From Flavisolibacter longurius (GTDB lineage: Bacteria > Bacteroidota > Bacteroidia > Chitinophagales > Chitinophagaceae), in assembly GCA_014163555.1 (NCBI GenBank), contig JACJGO010000007.1, positions 62,001 through 126,000 on the forward strand: a DNA stretch of 64,000 nt. The letters run 5' to 3'. The translations under genes were made by a program, and so were the position numbers. Under the pieces are notes generated by a model that ran no database searches, was not told the DNA's origin, and saw nothing but the letters and a program-made list of their open reading frames with translations. Shown here in pieces: positions 47,924 to 56,943 of the stretch (its first letter is position 1; the number at the start of each line of letters is the position of its first letter).

Positions 47924-48885
47924 ACAAGATTTCTGTAGTTATACCTGTTAGAAATGGCGAGTCAACTCTGGACAAGTGCCTTCAAAGTATCAGGAGCCAA
48001 ACGCTTTCCGATGCTATTGAAATTATTGTACTGGATTCGATGTCTACAGACCGGAGCCGGGAAATCGCGTTAAAATACAATGCCCGCATTATCCCGGTTA
48101 CGGAAGGCAGTTTCAATCATGGCCTGACCAGGAATTTAGGTGTGGAACATGCGAACGCTGATCTGGTGTATCTGACCGTTCAGGATGCCTGGATTGCAGA
48201 AACTGATATGTTGGAGAGAATGTCAGCCCACTTTGAAAAAATAGAAATTGCCGCTGTTTGTGGTCACCAGGCCGTTCCTCATGAAAAAGATAAAAATCCT
48301 TTTTTTTGGAGAAGGTCATTTTCCGAACCAATACCTAATTACAAAGAATTGAATGATGTGGATACATTCAATGCGTTGGATCTTGAATCAAAAAAAGATT
48401 TGATTGCTTGGGATAATGTAACTGCGATGTATAAGAAATCTGCTTTGATTCAGTTGCCTTTTGAAAATACAGAATTCGCTGAAGATTGGCTTTGGTGTTA
48501 TAATGCGTTATTAAAAGGCTGGCGCTTGTTGTATGATCCAAGTATAGTTGTTTATCACTATCATCATGGTACATTTTCTTACACGTTTAAGGTAAACTAC
48601 ACTGTTAACTATCATTTTTACAAATACTTCGCTTTTGAACCTACAATTCCGGGTGTTTTAAGACCCATAGTTGAGCGGTCCTACCATTTAATAAGGAATA
48701 GACAACTATCGCTAGGGGAAAAATTTTTTTGGATACTTCATAATGCTGAAAATATTGTTGCTACAAATATTTCAGTTATCAACTTTTTAATCCGGCTGAA
48801 ATTAGGAAGATTATACAGTGTTGAAAGTGGATTCAAAAAATACTGCAGTAATGTGCCACAGGGTAAACAAAACCTAAGTATATAA
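47920..48885 (+). CDS. GT2-family glycosyltransferase, rhamnosyltransferase-like
   Basis: Predicted 321-residue GT2 enzyme starting at GTG. ISVVIPVRNGESTLDKCLQS is followed by GSFNHGLTRNLGVEHANADL, VQDAWIAETDMLERM and VCGHQAVPHEKDKNPFFWRR, which recall rhamnosyltransferase-type GT2 proteins. The metal-binding position carries VQDAW, not a DxD. The gene becomes AT-rich from about 48,300, so its second half belongs to AT-rich islet 2. Rhamnose specificity is only suggested by resemblance. Confidence 0.85.
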   Translation: MNKISVVIPVRNGESTLDKCLQSIRSQTLSDAIEIIVLDSMSTDRSREIALKYNARIIPVTEGSFNHGLTRNLGVEHANADLVYLTVQDAWIAETDMLERMSAHFEKIEIAAVCGHQAVPHEKDKNPFFWRRSFSEPIPNYKELNDVDTFNALDLESKKDLIAWDNVTAMYKKSALIQLPFENTEFAEDWLWCYNALLKGWRLLYDPSIVVYHYHHGTFSYTFKVNYTVNYHFYKYFAFEPTIPGVLRPIVERSYHLIRNRQLSLGEKFFWILHNAENIVATNISVINFLIRLKLGRLYSVESGFKKYCSNVPQGKQNLSI

Positions 48886-48937
48886 ACAACAGTCATAAAT
48901 TAAGAAGCATTTTCAAAATCAAGATGTCTGTTTAACT

Positions 48938-49930
48938 ATGAAAGTAGAGAAATGGAAAATTGATCTCCCAGTAAACTTAATATCTGAGGATTTACCCTGT
49001 TTTGAAAAAAATCAATCATGGGCTTATCAACTTCCTCTAATAGTAAAGCGGAAGTTGGTGATCGTTTACCCAAAAGGGTATTGCACAAGTTGTTTATTTG
49101 ATCCAATTGAAAATATTGCTCCATGGAAGGAGTTTTACAATTCTTTTCATAAAAATTTCTTCATCGGTCTATTTTTGAAATTTCTTTTTAGGTTCAAAAT
49201 TAGAGTCATTGCAACGGCCACTTATTATTATTGTGTAAATGAATTTTCTGAAAATTATTTCCATTGGTTTACTGAAGTTGTGCCTAAGATGTTATCAGTT
49301 AGAAAGATAGACAAAGAAGCAGTCTTTTTCTTGCCTTTTTCTTTGAAGCCCTTTCAATTGGAATCATTAAAAGAATGTGACATTAATTTTGTGACTAGTG
49401 ATGATCAAATTTCTATCTTCAGGAAAGTATGGGTTGTCGAAAATCCAACCGTATATCCAGGTATCTATCACCCAGATTTAGTTAATGAGGTAAGAACTGT
49501 TTTTAAACCTAGTTGCTTAACTGGAAATAAAAGAAAAATATATATTACAAGAAGATCTTCTCACAGACGAAAGTTATTGAATGAACATGCGATAATTCCA
49601 ATCCTAGCGAAATACTCAATTGAAATTTTCGACTTTGATCTACTAAGTTTCGATGATCAGTTAGCTATATTGCACAACACTTCTCTTTTGGTGTCAATAC
49701 ATGGGGCAGCCCTGACAAATATGCTGTTTCTGCCTTCGAATTCAAAAGTCATTGAGATTTTGCCAGTTGCGATACCAAATGACAAATGCTACTTTACATT
49801 GGCTGGAACCTTAAACGTGCAATATTATTATATTGACTGTGAAATGGATGGCAATAATCATGTGACTGCAAATTTTTTAGTTGATCCGGAGGAGTTTGAA
49901 AAACAATTGTTGATAGCAACGTTGCAATGA
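48938..49930 (+). CDS. GT61-family glycosyltransferase (DUF563-like)
   Basis: Predicted 330-residue protein. FSENYFHWFTEVVPKMLSVR at about 101 and the C-terminal KIYITRRSSHRRKLLNEHAI, VSIHGAALTNMLFLPSNSKV and EILP are the hallmarks of the GT61 family. These enzymes transfer xylose, N-acetylglucosamine or other sugars in eukaryotes; bacterial members are poorly studied. It lies wholly in AT-rich islet 2 and overlaps the following FkbM gene by 4 bases. A 52-base gap separates it from the GT2 upstream. Confidence 0.88.
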   Translation: MKVEKWKIDLPVNLISEDLPCFEKNQSWAYQLPLIVKRKLVIVYPKGYCTSCLFDPIENIAPWKEFYNSFHKNFFIGLFLKFLFRFKIRVIATATYYYCVNEFSENYFHWFTEVVPKMLSVRKIDKEAVFFLPFSLKPFQLESLKECDINFVTSDDQISIFRKVWVVENPTVYPGIYHPDLVNEVRTVFKPSCLTGNKRKIYITRRSSHRRKLLNEHAIIPILAKYSIEIFDFDLLSFDDQLAILHNTSLLVSIHGAALTNMLFLPSNSKVIEILPVAIPNDKCYFTLAGTLNVQYYYIDCEMDGNNHVTANFLVDPEEFEKQLLIATLQ

Positions 49931-50793
49931 TGAATAAATCTTTGAAAATATCCGTGACGAGAAAGTTTCTATATAAATTCTTACAGTTTATTTCCTTTAA
50001 GATTATTGGTAGGAAACAAACAAAGCTTTGTCTACTTAAACTTTTTGAAGCATTAGATTTGGACATTTTAACAGTAGCACATGCACAAAGCGGTATTGGC
50101 ATTTACGGGAATAGCGATCAAACTGGCGAAGCTCATTTCTTGAACAAGTTTGTTTTCAATGAATTAAAAGATAAGCAGTGTATCATATTTGATGTTGGAG
50201 CGAACATCGGGGAGTATACATTAGCACTTGGTAAAAAGTTTCATTTAGCCAATATATACAGCTTTGAGCCTAACCTAGCGTCCTTTAAGACACTCCTAAA
50301 AACAACGGAAGGATATGATAATATTAAACCGGTTAATCTCGGCGTTGGGAAAGGTTGCTGCAAAGAAAAAATTTATTCTTATTCTACAAATCCTGCATCT
50401 GAACATGCGTCAGTCTTTAAGGATGTATTGACAGATATTCATCGGGCAGATAATTTTGTAAGTCAAGAAATAGACATAATTGATTTAACGACTTTTTGTC
50501 ACAGTAAATCGATAAAATTTATCGACCTTCTCAAAATTGACACAGAAGGATATGAAATGGAAGTATTGAAAGGCGCTGAGTCACTGATTAGGAATAGGCA
50601 GATAGGAATTATTCAGTTTGAGTTTAATGAAATGAATGTCATTTCGAAAGTGTTCTTAAAAGATTTTTATCAATTATTGAGGGATTATAAATTTTTCAGA
50701 TTGTGTCCAGCTGGAATGATTCCATTGGGTGAATATAATCCTTCAAACGAAGTTTTTAAATATCAGAACATCGTATGCATTTTAGATTCTTAA
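49927..50793 (+). CDS. FkbM-family methyltransferase (copy 4 of 5)
   Basis: Predicted 288-residue methyltransferase: IIFDVGANIGEYTLALGKKF at about 87-106, YSFEPNLASFKTLLK, then IDLLKIDTEGYEMEVLKGAE near 200. It is AT-rich like its neighbour and starts inside the GT61 stop (ATGA overlap), so the pair probably moved together. An 89-base AT-rich gap follows. Confidence 0.88.
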   Translation: MMNKSLKISVTRKFLYKFLQFISFKIIGRKQTKLCLLKLFEALDLDILTVAHAQSGIGIYGNSDQTGEAHFLNKFVFNELKDKQCIIFDVGANIGEYTLALGKKFHLANIYSFEPNLASFKTLLKTTEGYDNIKPVNLGVGKGCCKEKIYSYSTNPASEHASVFKDVLTDIHRADNFVSQEIDIIDLTTFCHSKSIKFIDLLKIDTEGYEMEVLKGAESLIRNRQIGIIQFEFNEMNVISKVFLKDFYQLLRDYKFFRLCPAGMIPLGEYNPSNEVFKYQNIVCILDS

Positions 50794-50882
50794 GGGCGCA
50801 ATTAATGTCTTTGATGGATGTCTTAATATATAGATTAAGCATGCTAAATATCAATTAAGTCTGAATATAAATTGTACTATTA

Positions 50883-51809
50883 TTGCCTTCTGTTGCTCTC
50901 ATAATAATTTACAATCACCAATACAATCGCAATATTCCAGAATTAGAGCGATTGTATCAGCACCGGTTTACACACATATATCATCTAGTGCCATTTTATT
51001 CCGGCGAACAGGAAAATGTGATACCGGTCTATTGTAGCTCAATTTATTTCCAAGGTTACGTGGCGCAGGGATACAAGTCCTTTTTCAAAAAAGAGTTTAG
51101 TCATTATTTTTTTATAGCGGATGATCTTATTCTTAATCCGTTGATCAATGAAAAAAATTACCGGCAGTATTTAAAGCTAGGAGCCAGCACTTGTTTTATT
51201 CCACGACTCTCAGCGCTGGCCGAAAACAGAAAATTTTGGCCAGTCAATTTTCATGCTTTGCTCTACGAAGTAGAAAGCCCAGGGGTTGAGGCAAAAAGCC
51301 AAATTCCTTCGTATGCGGAAGCATTAGAATTATTGCAACGCCATGGATTGGAAAATAAACCGTTGACCGTAAATCAGGTTTGGAAAAAACCTGAATCGGT
51401 CAAGGAGTGGTGGAATACGGTCAAGCGTGATCACAGATACTTGGGTAGGGCCCTCAGAGCGAAGCTGGGAAAAGATGAAAAACATCCGGCCTATCCATTG
51501 GTGAGAAGCTATTCGGATATTTTTGTGGTCAGCGCCGATGCGATTAAAAAGTTTGCTCATTATTGTGGCGTTATGGCTGCCACGCGGCTATTTGTAGAAT
51601 TGGCGATCCCCACATCGATGGTCTTTGCTGCAAAAGAAATTGTCACAGAAAAAGATCTAGAATTACAGGGATCTGCCTTGTGGACAGAAGAAGATTTTAC
51701 GTTACTGAACAAATACCAGAATAATTTACATAGTCTCCTGGAGGATTTTCCAGAAGGAAGACTTTATATCCACCCTGTTAAACTTTCCCAGTGGAAAACA
51801 ACCCATTGA
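50883..51809 (+). CDS. Protein of unknown family in the glycan cluster, possibly a glycosyltransferase
   Basis: Predicted 308-residue cytoplasmic protein that I do not recognise with confidence. It opens with a hydrophobic beta-strand and an Asn-His-rich loop (VALIIIYNHQYNRNIPELER), followed by FTHIYHLVPFYSG, and an acidic motif HYFFIADDLILNP at about 76-88 that could be a metal-binding DD pair of a GT-A fold. YSDIFVVSADAIKKFAHYCG near 220 looks like a second core strand. There is no signal peptide or membrane helix. The start is TTG at 50883, as no early ATG exists. It overlaps the next gene by up to 19 bases, which suggests the two products work together. Confidence 0.6.
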   Translation: MPSVALIIIYNHQYNRNIPELERLYQHRFTHIYHLVPFYSGEQENVIPVYCSSIYFQGYVAQGYKSFFKKEFSHYFFIADDLILNPLINEKNYRQYLKLGASTCFIPRLSALAENRKFWPVNFHALLYEVESPGVEAKSQIPSYAEALELLQRHGLENKPLTVNQVWKKPESVKEWWNTVKRDHRYLGRALRAKLGKDEKHPAYPLVRSYSDIFVVSADAIKKFAHYCGVMAATRLFVELAIPTSMVFAAKEIVTEKDLELQGSALWTEEDFTLLNKYQNNLHSLLEDFPEGRLYIHPVKLSQWKTTH

Positions 51810-52792
51810 AGTACATTGTTATCACCTCCATTTTCCGGCCGACAGAAGCTGTAATGAAATTTTCACTACTGGATAATCATCGGCTTCTTGTTGTCGGTGA
51901 CAACAAAACGCCGGGTGACTGGCACTGCAACGCAGTTGAATTTCTTTCAGTCGAGAAGCAACGCCATACCGGTTTCCAGTTAGCGGCCGCATTGCCTTTT
52001 AATCATTATTGCCGGAAAATGATTGGTTACCTGGAAGCGATTAGAGCAGGAGCGGAGGTCATCATTGATACGGATGATGACAATATCCCAAAAAAGGATT
52101 GGGGATTCCCTGATTTTGAAGGTGCGTTTCGTCATATCCAGCCAGGAAAAGGATTTTTTAATGTTTATCAGTTGTTTACCGATCAGAAAATCTGGCCAAG
52201 GGGTTTACCGCTTCGTTTGATCAATGAAGTAACAGATTTTAAAAACCCTGTTGCAGAAAAAAGCTGCAGAGTTGGTGTGTGGCAGGGGCTGGCAGATGAA
52301 GACCCCGATGTGGATGCGGTGTACAGACTAACGAATAATACGCCTTGTTTTTTTCGCGAGGAGCAACCAGTAGTCTTAGCAAAGGGAACACTCAGCCCTT
52401 TCAATTCTCAAAATACGGCGATACGAAAAGAATTATTCGCCTTATTATACCTGCCCACAACTGTCACGTTTCGGTTCACTGATATTTTGAGAAGCCTGGT
52501 GGCCCAGCCCATTATGTGGCTCTACGATTTTGAATTGGGATTCACCGGGGCAACCGTTGTTCAAAAGCGCAATCCACATGATTATATGCAGGACTTCCGT
52601 TCGGAAATACCTATGTATGAATTCGGCGAACAGGTTATAGAATGGGTGGAAAAGGCGATCTCTCCGGCAGCTTCTATAGGTGACAATTTAATGAATGCCT
52701 ATCACAGTCTTTTGCACGCTAATATCGTTGGCAAGCAAGAATTGTTAACGGTGGAAGCCTGGTTAAATGATATTACAAATAAAACACTGTAA
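51791..52792 (+). CDS. STELLO-like (DUF288-type) glycosyltransferase
   Basis: Predicted 333-residue protein. KYIVITSIFRPTEAVMKF, VVGDNKTPGDW, the acidic VIIDTDDDNIPKKDW at about 90-104, DPDVDAVYRLT at about 171 and FNSQNTAIRKELFALLYLP resemble the STELLO / DUF288 family and the related reversibly glycosylated polypeptides. FRFTDILRSLVAQPIMW is also typical. The start may be GTG at 51791 or TTG at 51806; the latter would give a 4-base TTGA overlap with the gene upstream. Plant STELLO proteins act in cell-wall synthesis; bacterial members are found in polysaccharide clusters, with no settled donor. Confidence 0.7.
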   Translation: MENNPLKYIVITSIFRPTEAVMKFSLLDNHRLLVVGDNKTPGDWHCNAVEFLSVEKQRHTGFQLAAALPFNHYCRKMIGYLEAIRAGAEVIIDTDDDNIPKKDWGFPDFEGAFRHIQPGKGFFNVYQLFTDQKIWPRGLPLRLINEVTDFKNPVAEKSCRVGVWQGLADEDPDVDAVYRLTNNTPCFFREEQPVVLAKGTLSPFNSQNTAIRKELFALLYLPTTVTFRFTDILRSLVAQPIMWLYDFELGFTGATVVQKRNPHDYMQDFRSEIPMYEFGEQVIEWVEKAISPAASIGDNLMNAYHSLLHANIVGKQELLTVEAWLNDITNKTL

Positions 52793-52801
52793 GCCTTACC
52801 C

Positions 52802-53554
52802 GTGAACAAAAACAACAGGCTGACAACAAGAGAATTTTGGACAACCCCTAATCCGGGCTTTGCCTTCGAGCGCCATCGCGATCATGCCATCGAAAGGCTG
52901 ATTAAAAAATTTATTCCTGCTACAAATAACGGTGAATGCATCGAGATCGGCAGTTATCCTGGGCCTTTTCTGGCTGCATTTGGTGACCTTGGTTATACCT
53001 TACATGGCGTTGATTTTCACCCGCGCAATGAAGATGAGTTACCGGAATGGTTGCGCAGCCAGGGATTTCAAATAGGTAAATTTGTAACCGAAGACTTTTT
53101 CACGTTTAAAACGAAAAAAAGATTTGACATCGTAGCTTCTTTTGGATTCCTTGAACATTTTGAAGACTATAAAGACGTGATCTCTCGCCATGCTGCCCTG
53201 GTGAAGGAGAACGGGTATTTGGTGCTCACCACTCCGAATTTCAGGGGTTGGGTGCAGCGGTGGTTGCATAGAACCTTTGACCAGGAGAATCTTACTTTCC
53301 ATAACCTGGAAAGTATGCGACCTAACGAGTGGGCTTTACTGTTGGAATCGCTAGGGTTTGAAATTATCTTTAAAGGCCACGTGGGTGGGTTCATTTTTTG
53401 GAGAGCCAATGATCCGCTGACAAGTTTCAGGAGAAAAGCACACTGGCTGATATCCAGGATGATTCCCCGTATCAACAAACTGTTGTGGTTTGATTCACCG
53501 GGTTTTTCCGGTTACTGTGGTGTTGTAGCAAAAAAACGGAATTCAAAAGCATGA
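52802..53554 (+). CDS. Class I SAM-dependent methyltransferase
   Basis: Predicted 250-residue methyltransferase of the Methyltransf_23-like type. The SAM motif is CIEIGSYPGPFLAAFGDLGY at about 40-59, then HGVDFHP, the post-I region FDIVASFGFLEHFEDYKDVI, and YLVLTTPNFRGW. The start is GTG at 52802, nine bases after the upstream stop. It overlaps the following GT2 by 4 bases. Its small-molecule or glycan target is unknown; similar enzymes methylate sugars or act on lipid-linked intermediates. Confidence 0.85.
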   Translation: MNKNNRLTTREFWTTPNPGFAFERHRDHAIERLIKKFIPATNNGECIEIGSYPGPFLAAFGDLGYTLHGVDFHPRNEDELPEWLRSQGFQIGKFVTEDFFTFKTKKRFDIVASFGFLEHFEDYKDVISRHAALVKENGYLVLTTPNFRGWVQRWLHRTFDQENLTFHNLESMRPNEWALLLESLGFEIIFKGHVGGFIFWRANDPLTSFRRKAHWLISRMIPRINKLLWFDSPGFSGYCGVVAKKRNSKA

Positions 53555-54405
53555 AGAAACCACAGCCAATTGTCAGTGTTCTCATGACGGCCTACAACAG
53601 GGAGGCCTACATTGCGGAAGCCATCGAAAGTGTTTTGGCCTCCACGTTTACTGATTTTGAGTTGCTGATCGTGGATGACTGTTCCACAGATAAAACAGTG
53701 ACAATTGCAAATAGCTATGCGCAAAAGGATGCCAGGATAACTGTTTTCCAGAATGAAAAAAACCTGACACAATTTGGCAACAGGAACAAAGCGGCGGCAT
53801 TGGCAAACGGCAAATACATAAAATTTGTTGATTCTGATGACATTATCTATTCCCACACACTAGCTGCGATGGTAGATGCTATGAACAAATTTCCGGAAGC
53901 TGGCCTTGGATTTTGCCTGACCCACGGTCCATGCAAGAAACCCCTGCCATACCTGGTCAGCCCCGAAGATGCTTACCGGCAGCATTTTTTTGATGGTGGC
54001 TTATTGTTTGTTGGTCCATCCGGATTGATCGTTCGATCGGATGTTTTCCATCAAGTGAAAGGATTTGAAGAATATGGCATGCCATCAGATAACCATTTTA
54101 CACTTAAGGTGGCATCGAAATATCCTGTCGTCGCCCTGGAAAGGGATTTGTTCTGGTGGCGCCAGCACGAAGGGCAGGTATTTCACCAGAATAAAGGGAA
54201 TTATTATAACCTAATCAACAACTATCGTTATACGAAAGACCTGATACGCAACTATTCACCTTTACCGGAACCTGTTAACCGAAAGGTTCTTTTCAACACG
54301 AAGAAAAACTTCCTCCGGCATATTTACCGCTTGATCGTTAAAAAGGCCAAACCAGGTTTAGCCCTCAGGCTATTATTGGAAATACAAAAGAAACCGAAAG
54401 GATGA
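53551..54405 (+). CDS. GT2-family glycosyltransferase
   Basis: Predicted 284-residue GT2 enzyme: VSVLMTAYNREAYIAEAIES, FELLIVDDCSTDKTV, NLTQFGNRNKAAALANGKYI and FVDSDDIIYSHTLAAM at about 90-105. ATGA overlaps with both the upstream methyltransferase and the downstream GT4 gene show strict translational coupling of a methyltransferase-GT2-GT4 trio. Confidence 0.92.
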   Translation: MKKPQPIVSVLMTAYNREAYIAEAIESVLASTFTDFELLIVDDCSTDKTVTIANSYAQKDARITVFQNEKNLTQFGNRNKAAALANGKYIKFVDSDDIIYSHTLAAMVDAMNKFPEAGLGFCLTHGPCKKPLPYLVSPEDAYRQHFFDGGLLFVGPSGLIVRSDVFHQVKGFEEYGMPSDNHFTLKVASKYPVVALERDLFWWRQHEGQVFHQNKGNYYNLINNYRYTKDLIRNYSPLPEPVNRKVLFNTKKNFLRHIYRLIVKKAKPGLALRLLLEIQKKPKG

Positions 54406-55763
54406 AAGTGATCCTGTGTCTGCATCATTTTTTACCAGCCTTTATCGGCGGGACCGAGGTCTATACGTTTAACCTGGCAAAACGCCTGCAAAAACAGGGC
54501 ATTGAGCCCTTGATCCTGATTCCCAATTTTGATGATATCGAAAACCATGAATACGGGTATGAAGGAGTACGGGTGATAGAATATGCCGAAGCCAGTACAG
54601 AGGACCGTCAAATGATTATGGGTAAGAAAAAACCTGACGGCCTCGCAATGTTTTCCAGAATCATAAAGGATGAACAACCTGATATCGTTCATTTTCATGA
54701 GCTGGCTCCTGGAAGAGGTATCAATATCTTTCATGTGGAAACTGTTTTCGAAAAAAAGATCCCAGTAATTCTGACCTTTCATTTATCGTTTTACACCTGC
54801 ATGAAAGGCTCATTGTTGTATCGTGACGAAAAAAGCTGTGATGGCGTGATCAGGCCAGGCCAATGCACGGCTTGTATATACCATGAGAAAGGCATAACGG
54901 GAATAAAATCGGCATTGCTTGTCGGTGCTGCACAAACTTTTTTTAGACTGGGCGTAGACCCGACTGTGATGAACAGCAGTATTGGTACCGCATTGGGGTT
55001 TCCTTTCGTAATAAATAAAATAAAAACGGATTTGTTGCGGATGGCCGCTATGGCAAGTACGATTGTTGTGTTGGCTGATTGGTATAAAGAGGTCTTGCTG
55101 AAGAATGGTGTGCCACGGGAGAAATTGGTTTACTTGCCACAGGCAATTGAAATGGAAACAGATTTTCCGAAAAGCAAAATTCGCGAAATCGTTTCACCGC
55201 TAAAGGTTGTTTACATTGGTCGGATCAGTGAACAGAAAGGCCTTCATCTTCTGACGGATGCTGTCTCTATGCTGCCGGAAGAAAGTATTTCGCTGACCAT
55301 TTATGGACCAGATGCAGATGCAAATTATGCGAGGGCAATCCGACAAAAGACCGCGTCAAAAGATAATATTCATTGGATGGGAGCAATACCTTCTTCCGAG
55401 GTTGCTTCCGTATTGTTGCAGCACGACGTGTTGTGCATCCCCTCAAAATTTGAAATGAGCCCACTGGTTATCCAGGAAGCTTTCGCGGCTGGTCTCCCTG
55501 TACTTGCATCGGACGTTTATGGTAATGCAGAGCAGATAAGAAATGGCGAAAATGGATGGTTGTTTAAATATAAAGACGCGAAAGACCTTTCTTTAAAGTT
55601 GTCAATGTTGAGTGAGGATCCAGATTTGGTCAAAACTGCAAAACAACGATTGCCGGTACCCCAGCGGTTTGAATCAATTGCTTTAAAATATGCTGAATTG
55701 TATGCCTCACTGCTAAATATTAAAAGCTTGAAAGTTGAAAATTCTATTTCTGACAACCCATAA
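54402..55763 (+). CDS. GT4-family glycosyltransferase with a Cys cluster
   Basis: Predicted 453-residue GT-B enzyme. CLHHFLPAFIGGTEVYTFNL opens it, IVHFHELAPGRG follows, and FHLSFYTCMKGSLLYRDEKS, CDGVIRPGQCTACIYHEKG at about 126-163 carries four Cys, a feature of one GT4 subgroup and possibly a zinc or disulfide site. The donor domain shows VYIGRISEQKGLHLLTDAVS and KFEMSPLVIQEAFAAGLPV at about 349-367. It overlaps the following gene by 29 bases. The Cys cluster's role is not known to me. Confidence 0.9.
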   Translation: MKVILCLHHFLPAFIGGTEVYTFNLAKRLQKQGIEPLILIPNFDDIENHEYGYEGVRVIEYAEASTEDRQMIMGKKKPDGLAMFSRIIKDEQPDIVHFHELAPGRGINIFHVETVFEKKIPVILTFHLSFYTCMKGSLLYRDEKSCDGVIRPGQCTACIYHEKGITGIKSALLVGAAQTFFRLGVDPTVMNSSIGTALGFPFVINKIKTDLLRMAAMASTIVVLADWYKEVLLKNGVPREKLVYLPQAIEMETDFPKSKIREIVSPLKVVYIGRISEQKGLHLLTDAVSMLPEESISLTIYGPDADANYARAIRQKTASKDNIHWMGAIPSSEVASVLLQHDVLCIPSKFEMSPLVIQEAFAAGLPVLASDVYGNAEQIRNGENGWLFKYKDAKDLSLKLSMLSEDPDLVKTAKQRLPVPQRFESIALKYAELYASLLNIKSLKVENSISDNP

Positions 55764-56943
55764 TTTGGCGTCAAACCCAAGGCTGGTAAAGGAAATAAGA
55801 ACCTGTCAACAGCTCGGACATAAAATCTCCGTATTGTCATTCGTATTTAACAATTGGAGTAAGGATTTAAACGATGACTTGATTTGCGAGTTGGGAGAAA
55901 AAGTGGACTTTATCACCTTACCCGGTGATAGGAAAGACAAAGCAGCCTGGATTTGTTCTACCATCGTAAGTTTTTTTTCACGCATTTTATTGCGCTTTGT
56001 ACCGGGGCATCCAGCACTTCTATCATATACATCATTCAAAAGAAGCTGGCTTCTATCCCGGGCGGTAAAAAAATATCGAGGTAAAGCCGATTTTGTGATT
56101 GCTCACAATCCTGGAGCCTTTTTTCCTGCTTTGCAGGCGGTAAAGAAAACCGGGGCTAGGTTGGGTGTAGATGTAGAAGATTATCATCCTGGCGAAACAA
56201 ACGAGCCGGATAAAATAACAAAGCAGAAATCACTTATTCGACATATACTTCCCGTTGCATCATACTGCTCCTATGCCTCTCCTTTGATCGCAAAAGAAAT
56301 AGCGAAAGATGTGCCGGGATTATCGTCGTCACAGCTGGTGATACTGAACGGGTTTGAAAAAACAGAGTTTTTACCACCTATGCAGGCTGAGGATAATTCA
56401 TTACGTTTTGTTTGGTTCTCTCAATATATCAACAGCAATCGTGGCCTTGAGAATATTCTCGCGTTTTTTGAATCGTTACCGCCCCTGGCCAGTTTGCACC
56501 TGATCGGGCATATGGATCCAACCTTTTATGAACGGCACATTAAAGGCAAAAACGGAATTGTTATTCACCCACCAATGGCACAAAAGGCACTGCATAAATT
56601 CCTTGCATCCTGCCATGTTGGACTTGCCTGCGATTTGCCTGTAAATAAAAACAGGGAATTGGCATTAACGAACAAACTCATGGCTTATGCGCAGGCAGGC
56701 TTGCACATAGTGGCTACTGATACAAAAGCTCAGAAAGAGTTTCTAAATGATAGTGGTTTGTTCTTTACACTAACAGACGGCAGCGTGTGCTCATATAAAA
56801 AAGTATTTGACAGGCTATTAATCCAATGCGACTTATTGGGAGCACAAAGAAACAAACAAAAAATCGTGGCTGAAAAGTACGATAGCAACATCCTTTATCA
56901 GCCACTGGTTCGCATTTTAAGCAAGTCGTATGATGGACATTAG
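55735..56943 (+). CDS. GT4-like GT-B glycosyltransferase
   Basis: Predicted 402-residue protein. KILFLTTHNLASNPRLVKEI is a typical opening of a GT-B group in Bacteroidota EPS clusters. FVIAHNPGAFFPALQAVKKT, GVDVEDYHPGE, VILNGFE and RFVWFSQYINSNRGLENIL follow. The C-terminal donor loop (LALTNKLMAYAQAGLHIVAT) lacks the canonical E-x7-E, so donor binding may differ. The start is TTG at 55735, inside the upstream gene by 29 bases. It overlaps the next gene by 14 bases. Confidence 0.8.
   Translation: MKILFLTTHNLASNPRLVKEIRTCQQLGHKISVLSFVFNNWSKDLNDDLICELGEKVDFITLPGDRKDKAAWICSTIVSFFSRILLRFVPGHPALLSYTSFKRSWLLSRAVKKYRGKADFVIAHNPGAFFPALQAVKKTGARLGVDVEDYHPGETNEPDKITKQKSLIRHILPVASYCSYASPLIAKEIAKDVPGLSSSQLVILNGFEKTEFLPPMQAEDNSLRFVWFSQYINSNRGLENILAFFESLPPLASLHLIGHMDPTFYERHIKGKNGIVIHPPMAQKALHKFLASCHVGLACDLPVNKNRELALTNKLMAYAQAGLHIVATDTKAQKEFLNDSGLFFTLTDGSVCSYKKVFDRLLIQCDLLGAQRNKQKIVAEKYDSNILYQPLVRILSKSYDGH

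Larger units (their letters stand above)
48300..50950. other. AT-rich islet 2 (foreign-composition segment)
   Basis: GC drops to about 30-35% at roughly 48.3 kb, inside a GT2 gene, and recovers at about 50.95 kb, near the start of the gene of unknown family at 50,883. It contains the end of the GT2, a GT61 gene and an FkbM gene. The edges are estimated by eye. Confidence 0.7.
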
